This document shows positions 7,762 through 16,637 of a stretch of DNA of 18,635 bases, one piece after another. The first letter of the stretch is position 1. Every line of letters starts with the position of its first letter. The DNA lies in contig CAZNYK010000075.1 of the NCBI GenBank assembly GCA_964577215.1, forward strand, positions 1 to 18,635, in the 5' to 3' direction. A program made the translations under genes and the position numbers. The notes below the pieces were generated by a model. That model was not told the DNA's origin. It ran no database searches and was given only the letters and a program-made list of their open reading frames with translations. The DNA comes from UBA2329 sp964577215. Lineage in GTDB: Bacteria; Bacteroidota; Bacteroidia; Chitinophagales; Saprospiraceae.

Positions 7762-8595
7762 ATGAATGCTAAGAAAAATAAACTGGCGAATGCAAGCCTT
7801 TTGGCCATTTCTCTGCTTTTGATAACTTTCTCCGGCTGCAAGCCCGATGACTTCCAGAAATTGGAGCCGCGCATCTGGCAGGTGGTATGGAGCGATGAGT
7901 TTGATGGCGCTGCCGGCGCATTGCCCGACGCAACCAAATGGACTTACGATATTGGAACCGGGCAGGATGGCTGGGGCAACCAGGAATTGCAATCCTACAC
8001 GAATAGTCCCCAAAATGTATCCATGGACGGCGAAGGCAATTTGGTTATTACCGCGTTGCGCTCCGGCAACAGCTTTACATCCGCAAGGATCAAAACGCAA
8101 GGCTTGTTTGAGCAGCAATACGGCCGTTTTGAGGCTCGGTTGAAAACGCCTTACGGCCCGGGTCTTTGGCCTGCGTTTTGGTTGCTGGGGTCCAATTTGG
8201 ATGTTGTGGGTTGGCCACAATGCGGCGAGATAGATATTATGGAGCTCAGGGGGCAAGAACCCTATAGCATTGCAGGCTCTATCCATGGCCCCGGATATTC
8301 GGGCGGAAATGCCATTACAAAAAAATATTCCCTGGCCGATAACCGGTTTGATGCCGATTACCATGTTTTTGCCATTGAATGGGATGCCGAAAAAATTGAT
8401 TTTTTTGTAGATGATTTTTTATACCAGCGCATAGAAAGGGGGGATGTGAATGGTGAATGGGTTTATGACCATCCTTTTTTCATTATTCTAAATGTGGCCG
8501 TGGGAGGTACTTATGTTGGATTTCCTACTACTCAGACTCCTTTTCCGCAGAGGATGATCATTGATTATGTGAGGGTTTACAATGAGGTGAAGTGA
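7762..8595 (+). CDS. GH16 endo-beta-1,3-glucanase (laminarinase) lipoprotein
   Basis: A 277-residue secreted lipoprotein: signal peptide with lipobox FSGC (C26), then KPDDF, which resembles the surface-export tract of Bacteroidota lipoproteins. The rest is one GH16 beta-jelly-roll domain. The catalytic motif EIDIME (156-161) supplies nucleophile E156, helper D158 and acid/base E161. The extra Met between D158 and E161 is the beta-bulge form common in laminarinases. Other family marks are WSDEFDG (43-49), WGNxELQxYT (71-80) and GLWPAFWLLG (134-143), plus the late VAVGGxYVG. It should cut internal beta-1,3 bonds of laminarin, probably at the cell surface, feeding fragments to the fused barrel. 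It lies 14 bp after the binding lipoprotein, so the two are likely translated from one mRNA. It lacks an extra binding module, consistent with the neighbour supplying one. Confidence 0.93.
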   Translation: MNAKKNKLANASLLAISLLLITFSGCKPDDFQKLEPRIWQVVWSDEFDGAAGALPDATKWTYDIGTGQDGWGNQELQSYTNSPQNVSMDGEGNLVITALRSGNSFTSARIKTQGLFEQQYGRFEARLKTPYGPGLWPAFWLLGSNLDVVGWPQCGEIDIMELRGQEPYSIAGSIHGPGYSGGNAITKKYSLADNRFDADYHVFAIEWDAEKIDFFVDDFLYQRIERGDVNGEWVYDHPFFIILNVAVGGTYVGFPTTQTPFPQRMIIDYVRVYNEVK

Positions 8596-8622
8596 GCTTA
8601 TAAGCTGCAAGCTGCAAGCTAT
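8596..8622. repeat. Short AGCTGCA-type direct/inverted repeat in the spacer
   Basis: After the GH16 stop the sequence reads GCTTATAAGC, a perfect 10-bp palindrome (8596-8605). GCTGCAA follows twice in tandem (8604-8610 and 8611-8617), then GCT. It lies in an 83-bp spacer between GH16 and the phosphorylase gene. It resembles low-complexity intergenic repeats built on AGCTTGCAGC that occur in some Bacteroidota genomes. A role in mRNA structure or as a dispersed repeat cannot be decided from one copy. Confidence 0.5.
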
Positions 8623-8678
8623 GAGGTGCATACCTTACAAATTCGCCGGTCAAAGTTTAACTACGATTTTTTTTATTC

Positions 8679-11600
8679 ATGATAGCAGCACAAATGGACA
8701 GGGAGCGAACAGCAGGCAAAACAGTGGAAATGCACTTGGTAACGCACGAAAACGAGCGCTACTACAAAATCTCCAACGCCGATGCCATGCGGCCCTTTTT
8801 TATGAACGTGGTGAGCGATTCCAATCATTGGATGTTCATATCCAGCAATGGTGGCCTTACCGCCGGGCGCAAAAACCCGGAATATGCATTGTTCCCCTAT
8901 TATACCGATGATAAAATAACTGAATTCGCGGATATTACGGGGAGTAAGTCCATTTTTCAAATTCATTCGGGCGGTGAAATCCTGGTCTGGGAGCCTTTTT
9001 CGGAGCGATTTACCGACCGCTACGCGATCAGCAGAAACCTGTACAAAAGCATTTACGGCAATAAGATCATCTTTGAAGAGATCAATCACGATCTCGGCCT
9101 CAGCTTCAGGTATCAATGGTGTTCGAGTAATTTATACGGATTCGTCAAAAAGGCAGAGCTGATCAATGATTCCGGTTCCGACCGCAAAATCACCCTGTTG
9201 GACGGCATTCAGAATATCATGCCCTACGGCGTGCCCAGCGACCTGCAAAGCACAACCAGCAACCTGGTAGATGCCTACAAAAGAAGCGAATTGGAACCAG
9301 CCTCCGGCATGGGCATTTTTGCGCTCAGCGCCATCATCGTTGATAAAGCCGAGCCGAGCGAAGCGCTGAAAGCCAATATCGCCTGGTCATTGGGGCTGGA
9401 GCGGCCGAAGTACCTGCTCTCGTATTTACAATTAGACAAGTTCAGGAGAAAGCAGTCCGTCCACCAGGAACACGACGTAAAAGGCGAAAAAGGCGCTTAT
9501 TTTGTTTTCACCGATATTTTGCTGCCCGGCAACGCCAATAAAAAGTGGACGATAGTTGCCAACGTCAACCAGAACCACGCTCAAGTTATCAGCCTTTGCC
9601 AGGCCATTAAATTCAATGCCGGCTTGGGAAAGCAACTCCAGGACGATATAGACGCCGGAACGCAGAAATTGATCCACCTCGTTGCGGGCGCCGACGGTTT
9701 ACAATTTACTGCGGATAAGCTGAACGATACCCGCCACTTCAGCAATGTGCTTTTCAACATCATGCGCGGGGGCGTCTTTGACGACAATTACCAGGTAGAA
9801 AAGAAAGATTTTGTCAGCCACCTCTCCAATGCCAATAAGGAGGTGGTGGAAAGAAACCAGGCCTTTATCAAAGGCTTGGAGGAGGTGTTCAGCCAGTCTG
9901 CGCTCAAAGCGCTTCTGTTGAAAAGCGAAGACGCCGATCTGATCAGGCTCGGCATCGAATATTTGCCATTGAAATTCAGCCGCAGGCACGGAGACCCCAG
10001 TCGCCCCTGGAACTACTTCTCTATCAATACCCAAAGTGAAATTGACGGCTCCAAAATCCTGGATTATGAAGGCAACTGGAGGGATTTGTTCCAAAACTGG
10101 GAGGCGCTCGCCCTTGCCTACCCGGAGTTTATAGAGGGGATGATCTTCAAGTTCCTGAATGCCACCACCTTTGACGGGTACAATCCCTACCGGGTGACCA
10201 AAGACGGCTTCGACTGGGAAACCATCGAACCCGACAACCCCTGGTCGTATATCGGGTATTGGGGCGATCACCAGATCATCTACCTGCAGAAGTTTTTCGA
10301 GATCATCGAAAAATACCACCCCGGCGCTTTGCAATCCTTTTTTGAGAAAGAATGGTTTGTGTATGCCGCCGTGCCCTATATCATCAAGCCTTACGAGCAG
10401 CTCCTGGAAAACCCGCAGGATACCATCGAGTTTGACCATAAATGGGACGCCTCCATCCGGGAGCAACGCGAATTGCTGGGGGCTGACGGCGCTTTGCTCT
10501 CCGCTCAAAACAAAGAAGTTTACCACGTCAATTTCACGGAGAAAATTTTAGCCACGGTATTAGCCAAAATTTCAAATTTCATTCCCGAAGCCGGTATCTG
10601 GATGAACACGCAACGGCCGGAATGGAACGACGCCAACAATGCGCTGGTGGGCAACGGGGTTTCCATGGTGACGCTGTACTACCTGCACCGGTTTATGAAG
10701 TTTTTCCAAAACATCTTGGCCGGCTCGGATGCAGAGAGCATAAAGATTTCAAGTGAATTGGTAGAATTCTATCACAACGTCAGGGAAACGCTACAGGAAT
10801 TCAGCCCCTTACTGGCAAAAAGCATCAGCGACAAAGACAGGAAAGTCATCCTGGACCGCTTGGGCCTGGCGGCTTCCGAGTACCGGCAATACGTCTATCA
10901 GAATGGCTTTTGGGGCAAAAAGAGAAGCATCTCCTTAACCGGGCTGAAAACTTTCGCCCAATTGTCTCTCGACTTCATCGAGCACTCCATCCGCGCCAAC
11001 CAAAGGCCGGACAAGCTCTACCACGCCTACAACCTGATGACGGCCAAAGAAACGGAGGTTTCGATAGCGCACCTCAGCGAAATGCTGGAGGGTCAGGTAG
11101 CCGTGTTGAGTTCGGGGTATTTAAGCGCGGGGGAAGCACTCGAGGTATTGGATGCACTGAAGAGCAGCGCCTTGTTCCGGGATGATCAGTACAGTTATAT
11201 CCTGTATCCCAACAAGAACCTGCCGGGTTTTTTGCAAAAGAATACCATACCTAAATCCGGTGTGCAGGCCTCGGAATTGATCCGGAAAATGCTCGCTGAG
11301 GGTAATAAATCCGTTGTCGAGCAGGATGTAGAAGGCGCCGTTCACTTCAACGGCAATTTCAAAAATGCCAAAGACCTCGAAAATGCCTTAAATGGTCTTG
11401 CGGCAAGCGAATACAAAGACTTAGTGGAGAAAGACCGGCAGCTTGTGCTGGATGTTTTTGAGCAAGTGTTTAACCATAAAGCATTCACAGGCCGTTCGGG
11501 CACCTTCTTTTCCTATGAGGGCCTGGGGTCTATCTATTGGCACATGGTGTCCAAGCTTTTGCTGGCCGTGCAGGAATGCTGCCTGAAAGCTATCGAGGAC

Positions 11601-12125
11601 AATGCCGCCCCGGTGGTCATCGGCAGGCTCTTAGACCATTATTACGAGATCGAGGCTGGGATAGGCGTGCACAAATCGCCGGAGTTGTACGGCGCATTTC
11701 CCACCGACCCCTATTCGCACACGCCGCAACACAGGGGCGCTCAGCAGCCGGGTATGACCGGTCAGGTAAAAGAAGACATCCTGGCGCGGTTCGGCGAATT
11801 GGGGGTAGTTGTCAAAGACGGGCAATTGTACTTCAACCCCGGTTTGCTCCGGAAAGAGGAATTCCTCCGGGAAGCTCAAATATTTGAATACCGCGCCATA
11901 AACGGTGCAACCAAGCGCATACCGCTGAACGAAGGGCAATTGGCATTTACCTACTGCCTGGTTCCCGTGATTTATTCTTTCTCCGATGCGGATCACATCA
12001 CGGTGTATTACGCCGGCGGCAGCACGGAGAAAATTGCCGGGAAGGTTTTGAACCGCCGCATCAGCAGCCTGATCTTCCGCCGAACCGGGGAGATAGAACG
12101 AGTAGAAGTATCCCTAAATAAATAG
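8679..12125 (+). CDS. Beta-1,3-glucan phosphorylase, GH149/GH161 type (GH94-related)
   Basis: A 1148-residue protein with no signal peptide or membrane segment, so cytoplasmic. It would split beta-1,3-gluco-oligosaccharides with phosphate, giving glucose-1-phosphate and a shortened chain. Evidence: an N-terminal glycoside-phosphorylase beta-sandwich segment (MNVVSDSNHWMFISSNGGLT, about 42-61); an (alpha/alpha)6-barrel region with EGNWRD (464-469) and GYWGDHQIIYL around D530, my candidate general acid; and a C-terminal GAQQPGMTGQ stretch (about 1020-1029), possibly at the phosphate site. At about 1150 residues it is far longer than ordinary GH94 cellobiose or laminaribiose phosphorylases (about 800) and fits GH149 or GH161. 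GH149 genes of Gram-negative bacteria are known next to GH16, GH17 and GH30 genes, as here. The exact family and chain-length preference are not certain. Start at 8679: no better upstream start was seen. Confidence 0.8.
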   Translation: MIAAQMDRERTAGKTVEMHLVTHENERYYKISNADAMRPFFMNVVSDSNHWMFISSNGGLTAGRKNPEYALFPYYTDDKITEFADITGSKSIFQIHSGGEILVWEPFSERFTDRYAISRNLYKSIYGNKIIFEEINHDLGLSFRYQWCSSNLYGFVKKAELINDSGSDRKITLLDGIQNIMPYGVPSDLQSTTSNLVDAYKRSELEPASGMGIFALSAIIVDKAEPSEALKANIAWSLGLERPKYLLSYLQLDKFRRKQSVHQEHDVKGEKGAYFVFTDILLPGNANKKWTIVANVNQNHAQVISLCQAIKFNAGLGKQLQDDIDAGTQKLIHLVAGADGLQFTADKLNDTRHFSNVLFNIMRGGVFDDNYQVEKKDFVSHLSNANKEVVERNQAFIKGLEEVFSQSALKALLLKSEDADLIRLGIEYLPLKFSRRHGDPSRPWNYFSINTQSEIDGSKILDYEGNWRDLFQNWEALALAYPEFIEGMIFKFLNATTFDGYNPYRVTKDGFDWETIEPDNPWSYIGYWGDHQIIYLQKFFEIIEKYHPGALQSFFEKEWFVYAAVPYIIKPYEQLLENPQDTIEFDHKWDASIREQRELLGADGALLSAQNKEVYHVNFTEKILATVLAKISNFIPEAGIWMNTQRPEWNDANNALVGNGVSMVTLYYLHRFMKFFQNILAGSDAESIKISSELVEFYHNVRETLQEFSPLLAKSISDKDRKVILDRLGLAASEYRQYVYQNGFWGKKRSISLTGLKTFAQLSLDFIEHSIRANQRPDKLYHAYNLMTAKETEVSIAHLSEMLEGQVAVLSSGYLSAGEALEVLDALKSSALFRDDQYSYILYPNKNLPGFLQKNTIPKSGVQASELIRKMLAEGNKSVVEQDVEGAVHFNGNFKNAKDLENALNGLAASEYKDLVEKDRQLVLDVFEQVFNHKAFTGRSGTFFSYEGLGSIYWHMVSKLLLAVQECCLKAIEDNAAPVVIGRLLDHYYEIEAGIGVHKSPELYGAFPTDPYSHTPQHRGAQQPGMTGQVKEDILARFGELGVVVKDGQLYFNPGLLRKEEFLREAQIFEYRAINGATKRIPLNEGQLAFTYCLVPVIYSFSDADHITVYYAGGSTEKIAGKVLNRRISSLIFRRTGEIERVEVSLNK

Positions 12126-12136
12126 ACGGGAACGGA

Positions 12137-12156
12137 ACCGGCGCGAAACAGCCGGT
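12137..12156 (+). other. Intercistronic hairpin between phosphorylase and GH17 genes
   Basis: ACCGGC (12137-12142) and GCCGGT (12151-12156) form a perfect 6-bp stem with an 8-nt loop, 11 bp after the phosphorylase stop. There is no T tract, so it is not a standard terminator. It may act as an mRNA stability or processing element within the transcript. Confidence 0.35.
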
Positions 12157-12193
12157 AAGCGGGGAAACAACCAGCCATGTCAAAACACGAATT

Positions 12194-13531
12194 ATGCTGC
12201 ACCACAAATTATTTGTTAGTTGGAAGTTTAGTGAAACGGTGACACGCAGGCGCCCCTTCGCCCAAATCATCCAGCCTTTCTTGTTCCTGCTTGCATTTGC
12301 CGCCTTGGCGCTCATGGTTTCTTGCAAGCCGGGTCAGAAGTCTGCCGGCAAAACCGCAGCCGACATTCTGGGCAACCCCGGGTACCAGGCCATTTCTTTT
12401 GGCAGCTACCGGGAACTATCGCGGGATATACAGCCCACCATTCCGCAGCTCAAAGAAGACCTCAAGATATTATCGGCCATGGGCATCAGATTGCTCAGAA
12501 CCTACAATGTGTATTACGACGAGGCCGCCAATTTGCTGGAAGCTATCACTCAATTAAAAAAGGAGGACCCGGCATTTGAAATGTATCTCATGCTGGGCGC
12601 ATGGATCGATTGCAAAAATGCCTGGACCGAACTTCCCCCCGATCACGACGAAGAAAGCGAAAAGAATGCCGAAGAAATTGACCGGGCCGTGGCTTTGGCC
12701 AAACAGTATCCGGACATTGTGAAGATCATTGCCGTGGGAAACGAAGCCATGGTAAAGTGGGCTGCGAATTACTACGTGCAGCCCGGGGTAATACTCAAGT
12801 GGGTCAATCATTTGCAAAACCTCAAGAAGCAAGGCGAATTGCCCGAAACCTTGTGGATTACCAGTTCAGATAACTTTGCCTCCTGGGGCGGCGGCGGCAG
12901 CGAATACCACGTAGAAGATTTAAATGAACTCATTAAAGCCGTGGACTTTATCTCCATGCATACCTATCCCATGCACGACACGCACTACAACCCGGATTTC
13001 TGGGGCGTGCCGGAGGATGAAGCAGATCTATCGGATTTGGAAAAAATAGACGCGGCCATGATCCGCGCAAAGAACTACGCCATTGCTCAGTACGATAGCG
13101 TGGTGCGCTACATGAAAGGTCTCGGCGTGGATAAACCCGTGCACATCGGCGAAACCGGCTGGGCCACGCAATCCAATGAGCGCTACGGCGAGGAGGGTTC
13201 CAGGGCATGCGATGAGTACAAATCGGCCATTTATTACAAGCACATGCGCGAATGGACCAACGCAGCCGGCCTGACCTGCTTTTACTTCGAAGCCTTTGAC
13301 GAACAGTGGAAAGACGCGGCCAATCCGGGCGGCTCGGAGAACCACTTCGGGCTGTTCAACCTGCAATCACAAGCCAAGTATGCGATCTGGGACTTGGTGG
13401 ATGCAGGCACCTTCGAAGGCTTGACCCGCGACGGCAAGCCAATCACCAAAACGTACAACGGAGACAAAAACGCCATGATGCAGGCGGTAAAGGTTCCTCC
13501 CGCAGAGATGGAAATACAGGTTCACAACTGA
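12194..13531 (+). CDS. GH17 beta-1,3-glucanase lipoprotein
   Basis: A 445-residue lipoprotein hydrolase of the GH17 TIM-barrel family, which cleaves beta-1,3-glucans. Family motifs visible: GIRLLRTYN (97-105), acid/base motif IIAVGNEAM (E184), FISMHTYPM (252-260), nucleophile motif VHIGETGWAT (E320), and FYFEAFDEQWK near the end. The signal peptide has an unusually long n-region (about 29 residues, including RRR at 18-20) before the hydrophobic stretch and lipobox MVSC (C44). A GTG at 12239 would give a shorter, more usual signal peptide. After C44 comes KPGQKSAG without acidic residues, suggesting a periplasmic rather than surface position. It probably cuts oligosaccharides released by GH16. 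A GH17 enzyme has this endo-glucanase role in a Formosa laminarin locus. It lies 14 bp before the GH30 gene. Confidence 0.93.
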   Translation: MLHHKLFVSWKFSETVTRRRPFAQIIQPFLFLLAFAALALMVSCKPGQKSAGKTAADILGNPGYQAISFGSYRELSRDIQPTIPQLKEDLKILSAMGIRLLRTYNVYYDEAANLLEAITQLKKEDPAFEMYLMLGAWIDCKNAWTELPPDHDEESEKNAEEIDRAVALAKQYPDIVKIIAVGNEAMVKWAANYYVQPGVILKWVNHLQNLKKQGELPETLWITSSDNFASWGGGGSEYHVEDLNELIKAVDFISMHTYPMHDTHYNPDFWGVPEDEADLSDLEKIDAAMIRAKNYAIAQYDSVVRYMKGLGVDKPVHIGETGWATQSNERYGEEGSRACDEYKSAIYYKHMREWTNAAGLTCFYFEAFDEQWKDAANPGGSENHFGLFNLQSQAKYAIWDLVDAGTFEGLTRDGKPITKTYNGDKNAMMQAVKVPPAEMEIQVHN

Positions 13532-13545
13532 TAAATAACACCAAT

Positions 13546-15129
13546 ATGAAGGCAAGTGTGATGCATAGCAGACCAACTGCGGTAGAATTGAGGAAGTCAC
13601 TTCCGGTAGAAGACAGGAGCTCACTTCGAATTGACCTCTTCACTTGCTCTGCAGCGGTGCTTATCCTCTTTATGATCTTATTTACGAGCAGTTGTATGCA
13701 ACCGAAACCTTTGGATGTAGAAGTATATGAAACCTCCGAAAGCGGGAACAAGCTCACCCAATTGTCTGAGTTTCCCTCATCTGAAAATGTAGTGGAAATC
13801 ACCCTTATGCCCGGGGAGACCTTCCAGACCATAACCGGTTTCGGCGGCTCCTTTACCGAAGCCTCCGCTTACTTGCTGAACGAGGTAAGTCCGGAAAACC
13901 GGGCCAAGATACTGGAGGCGTACTTTGGGGAATCCGGCGCTAAGTACTCCCTTACGCGCACTCACATGAACTCCTGCGATTTCTCCTTGTCCAACTACTC
14001 CTATGCCCCTGTAGCCGGAGATATGGAACTGGAAAATTTTTCCATTGAGGAAGACATGGACGACATCATCCCCATGATCAAAGAGGCCATGGCCATCTCC
14101 AAAGACGGCTTCAAGATCATTTCCTCACCCTGGACAGCGCCGCCCTGGATGAAAGACAACAAGGACTGGCGCGGCGGCAAACTGCTGCCCGAATACTACG
14201 GCACATGGGCTTTGTTCTTTTCAAAATACATTGATGCGTACAAAGCGCAAGGCATTGATATCTGGGGCTTTACCGTGGAAAACGAACCATTGGGCAACGA
14301 CAGCAACTGGGAAAGCATGCACTATACCCCGCAGGAAATGAATGCGTTTGTGAAGAACCACCTGGGGCCGAGGCTGAAAGCCGACGGGCGTCAAGTGAAA
14401 ATCCTGGGTTATGATCAAAACCGGGACGAAGAGCTGAAGAAATGGGTTGATGTCATGTATGATGACGAAGTGGCAAGGGAATTTTTTGACGGTACTGCCA
14501 TCCATTGGTATGCCTCCACCTATGATTATTTCCCCGATGCGCTGCAATATGCGCACAGCAAAGCCCCCGGTAAACATCTGATTAATTCCGAAGCCTGTGT
14601 GGATGCCGAAGTCCCGAAATGGAATGACGACGCCTGGTATTGGGCAAAGGAAGCTACCGACTGGGGTTGGGATTGGGCCCCCGAGGACAAAAAGTACTTG
14701 CACCCCAAATATGAACCTGTATTTCGCTATGCCCGCGATATCATCGGTTGCCTCAATAATTGGGTGGATGGCTGGGTGGACTGGAACATGGTATTGGACC
14801 GGCAAGGCGGCCCCAACTGGGCAAAGAACTGGTGCCTGGCGCCCGTAATTGCCGATCCTGAAAAGGATGAAGTTTACTTCACGCCTTTGTATTATACCCT
14901 GGCCCATTTCAGCCGTTTCATCAGGCCCGGCGCGGTGAGGATCGGGTTTAAAAACCCGGAATCGGACTTGCAGGTCACCGCTGCAAAAAATCCTGATGGC
15001 TCCATTGCCGCAGTGGTTTTCAATCCCACAGAAAATGAAAAACAATTCAGGTTATCGCTCGGTGGAAAATCCGCACCCGTAAAAATCAGTGCAAAAGCGA
15101 TTCAAACCATTGTCATTCCTCGGGAATGA
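13546..15129 (+). CDS. GH30 glycosidase lipoprotein, likely beta-1,6-glucan debranching
   Basis: A 527-residue lipoprotein of GH30 (glucosylceramidase-like fold: TIM barrel plus flanking beta-sandwich). Motifs: TITGFGGSFTEASAY (95-109), SPWTAPPWMKDN (194-205), acid/base motif FTVENEP (E247), nucleophile motif INSEACVD (E349), and WVDWNMVLDRQGGPNW in the later barrel. The C-terminal residues (about 455-527) form the side beta-sandwich. The start at 13546 is the first ATG after the GH17 stop. The open frame continues further upstream, inside GH17, but that part has no export signal. The n-region is long (about 32 residues) before the hydrophobic stretch and lipobox TSSC (C50). MQPKPLD follows, without an acidic export tract, so a periplasmic place is likely. 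In marine Bacteroidota laminarin loci, GH30 enzymes remove beta-1,6-linked glucose branches, and that is the likely role here. Beta-glucosidase-type activity is the alternative. Confidence 0.92.
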   Translation: MKASVMHSRPTAVELRKSLPVEDRSSLRIDLFTCSAAVLILFMILFTSSCMQPKPLDVEVYETSESGNKLTQLSEFPSSENVVEITLMPGETFQTITGFGGSFTEASAYLLNEVSPENRAKILEAYFGESGAKYSLTRTHMNSCDFSLSNYSYAPVAGDMELENFSIEEDMDDIIPMIKEAMAISKDGFKIISSPWTAPPWMKDNKDWRGGKLLPEYYGTWALFFSKYIDAYKAQGIDIWGFTVENEPLGNDSNWESMHYTPQEMNAFVKNHLGPRLKADGRQVKILGYDQNRDEELKKWVDVMYDDEVAREFFDGTAIHWYASTYDYFPDALQYAHSKAPGKHLINSEACVDAEVPKWNDDAWYWAKEATDWGWDWAPEDKKYLHPKYEPVFRYARDIIGCLNNWVDGWVDWNMVLDRQGGPNWAKNWCLAPVIADPEKDEVYFTPLYYTLAHFSRFIRPGAVRIGFKNPESDLQVTAAKNPDGSIAAVVFNPTENEKQFRLSLGGKSAPVKISAKAIQTIVIPRE

Positions 15130-15176
15130 CGGCTTTAAATCAATAAAATCAATGGTGTAAACATAAACGAATAACC

Positions 15177-16510
15177 ATGTCAAAATACCAAACCGCCGCT
15201 AGCGATAGAGTGCCTATAGTCCAAAAGGTTTCTTTTGGCGCCGGTCACCTGGTGAATAACCTGTTGCCGGGAGCACTGGGGGTTTTCATGTTCTTTTTGC
15301 TAACAGCCTTTGGCATGGATCCTTTTTTGGCAGGTTTATTAGGCGGTTTGCCCAGGATTTTTGATGCCATCACAGATCCGATCATGGGTTTTATCTCCGA
15401 CAATACCAACTCAAGATGGGGAAGGAGGCGCCCCTATATTTTCGTCGGAGCCATCCTGAGTGGGGTATTGTTTGCGGTGCTATGGCAGCTAGATGAAAAT
15501 AACACGCAACACTACAACTTTTGGTATTTCCTCATTTTATCCTTAGTGTATTTAATCGGAAACACCATCTTTTCAACTCCTTTGATTGGCTTGGGCTATG
15601 AGATGACGTCAGATTACAATGAGCGTACCCGCCTGATGGCATTTTCACAAATTGTAGGTCAAATTGCCTGGATGATCGTTCCATGGTTTTGGGTGCTCAT
15701 TGCAGACCCTAACCTGTTTGAATCACAGGCCGTTGGCGTCCGGCGTCTATCCGTAATTGTTGGAGGAGTTTGTATGCTTTTGGGGATACTACCCGCTATT
15801 TTCTGCAAGGGGATTGATGTGTCGCACATAGCAAACAGGAAAGAAATTTCTTTTAAAACCTTGTTTTCCAATTTGAAAGACCTTTTCCAGGGGATTATCG
15901 AGGTGAGCAAAAACAAGCCCTTTGTGCAATTGTGCGGAGCCACGTTTTTGGTTTTCAATGGATTTCAAATGGTGGCATCCTTTAGCTACTTCATCATTGT
16001 TTTCTACATGTTCAAAGGCGACTATGGTCTTGCCGGCAATTGGCCGGCGTGGTTTTCCACGGTCAGCGCAATGGCCACTGCGTTTTTGATAATACCCATT
16101 ATTACATGGATGGCCAGCCGATGGGGCAAGCGAAAAGCATTTGTCATATCAACGGCTATTTCCATTGTGGGATATGGGCTTAAGTGGTGGGGTTTCAATC
16201 CGGACAACCCGTTTTTACTCTTTATGCCCATTCCATTCATGGCCTTCGGCATTGGTGGTCTGTTTACCCTCATGATGAGTATGACGGCTGATGTGTGTGA
16301 CCTTGACGAATTGGACAACGGTATGCCACGCAAGGAAGGCACATTTGGCGCCATTTACTGGTGGATGGTGAAACTGGGCCAGGCATTGGCCTTGGTTATG
16401 GGTGGGGCAGTTTTAAAATTTGTGGGATTTGATCCGGGTTTAGCCCTGCAAACCGCTGATACGATCACGAATCTAAGACTTGCAGACATCATCATTCCGG
16501 CAGTTACGGC
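15177..16510 (+). CDS. GPH-family (MFS) sugar:cation symporter, C-terminus lost in assembly gap
   Basis: An inner-membrane transporter of the glycoside-pentoside-hexuronide family (MelB-like, MFS fold) that would import oligosaccharides or glucose with a cation. 444 complete codons precede the N run. The loop motif DAITDPIMGFISDNTNSRWGRRR (63-85) is the GPH signature between helices 2 and 3. A second signature, MSMTADVCDLDEL, lies near residue 375, followed by EGTFGAIYWWMVKLGQ. About eleven membrane helices are visible and the break comes in IIIPAVT at the probable start of the twelfth, so some 50-80 residues are missing. It begins 47 bp after GH30. The reading frame happens to stay open through the Ns into the next gene, but that continuity depends on the arbitrary 100-N length and should not be read as a fusion. 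Confidence 0.9.
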
Positions 16511-16610
16511 NNNNNNNNNNNNNNNNNNNNNNNNNNNNNNNNNNNNNNNNNNNNNNNNNNNNNNNNNNNNNNNNNNNNNNNNNNNNNNNNNNNNNNNNNN
16601 NNNNNNNNNN
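16511..16610. other. Assembly gap (100 N)
   Basis: Exactly 100 unknown bases, a conventional filler for a gap of unknown size. It removes the end of the first symporter gene and any spacer, or even genes, before the two-TM protein. The true length could differ greatly from 100. Confidence 0.98.
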
Positions 16611-16637
16611 ATTTTTCAAATGCTAAAATCACAAAAC

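Noticed and set aside
9699..10526. 275-codon open frame on the minus strand
   Set aside because: It lies wholly antisense inside the phosphorylase gene, shows no domain or export signal, and reflects codon bias of the sense frame.
12177..12242. Small 21-codon ORF overlapping the GH17 start
   Set aside because: It has no conserved feature and overlaps the GH17 signal peptide in another frame. A leader-peptide role cannot be supported.
13306..13545. Upstream extension of the GH30 frame
   Set aside because: It lies inside the GH17 coding region, encodes a low-sense Arg/Gln-rich sequence and would displace the signal peptide.
14221..15045. 274-codon open frame on the minus strand
   Set aside because: It is antisense to the GH30 catalytic domain, with no motif of its own.
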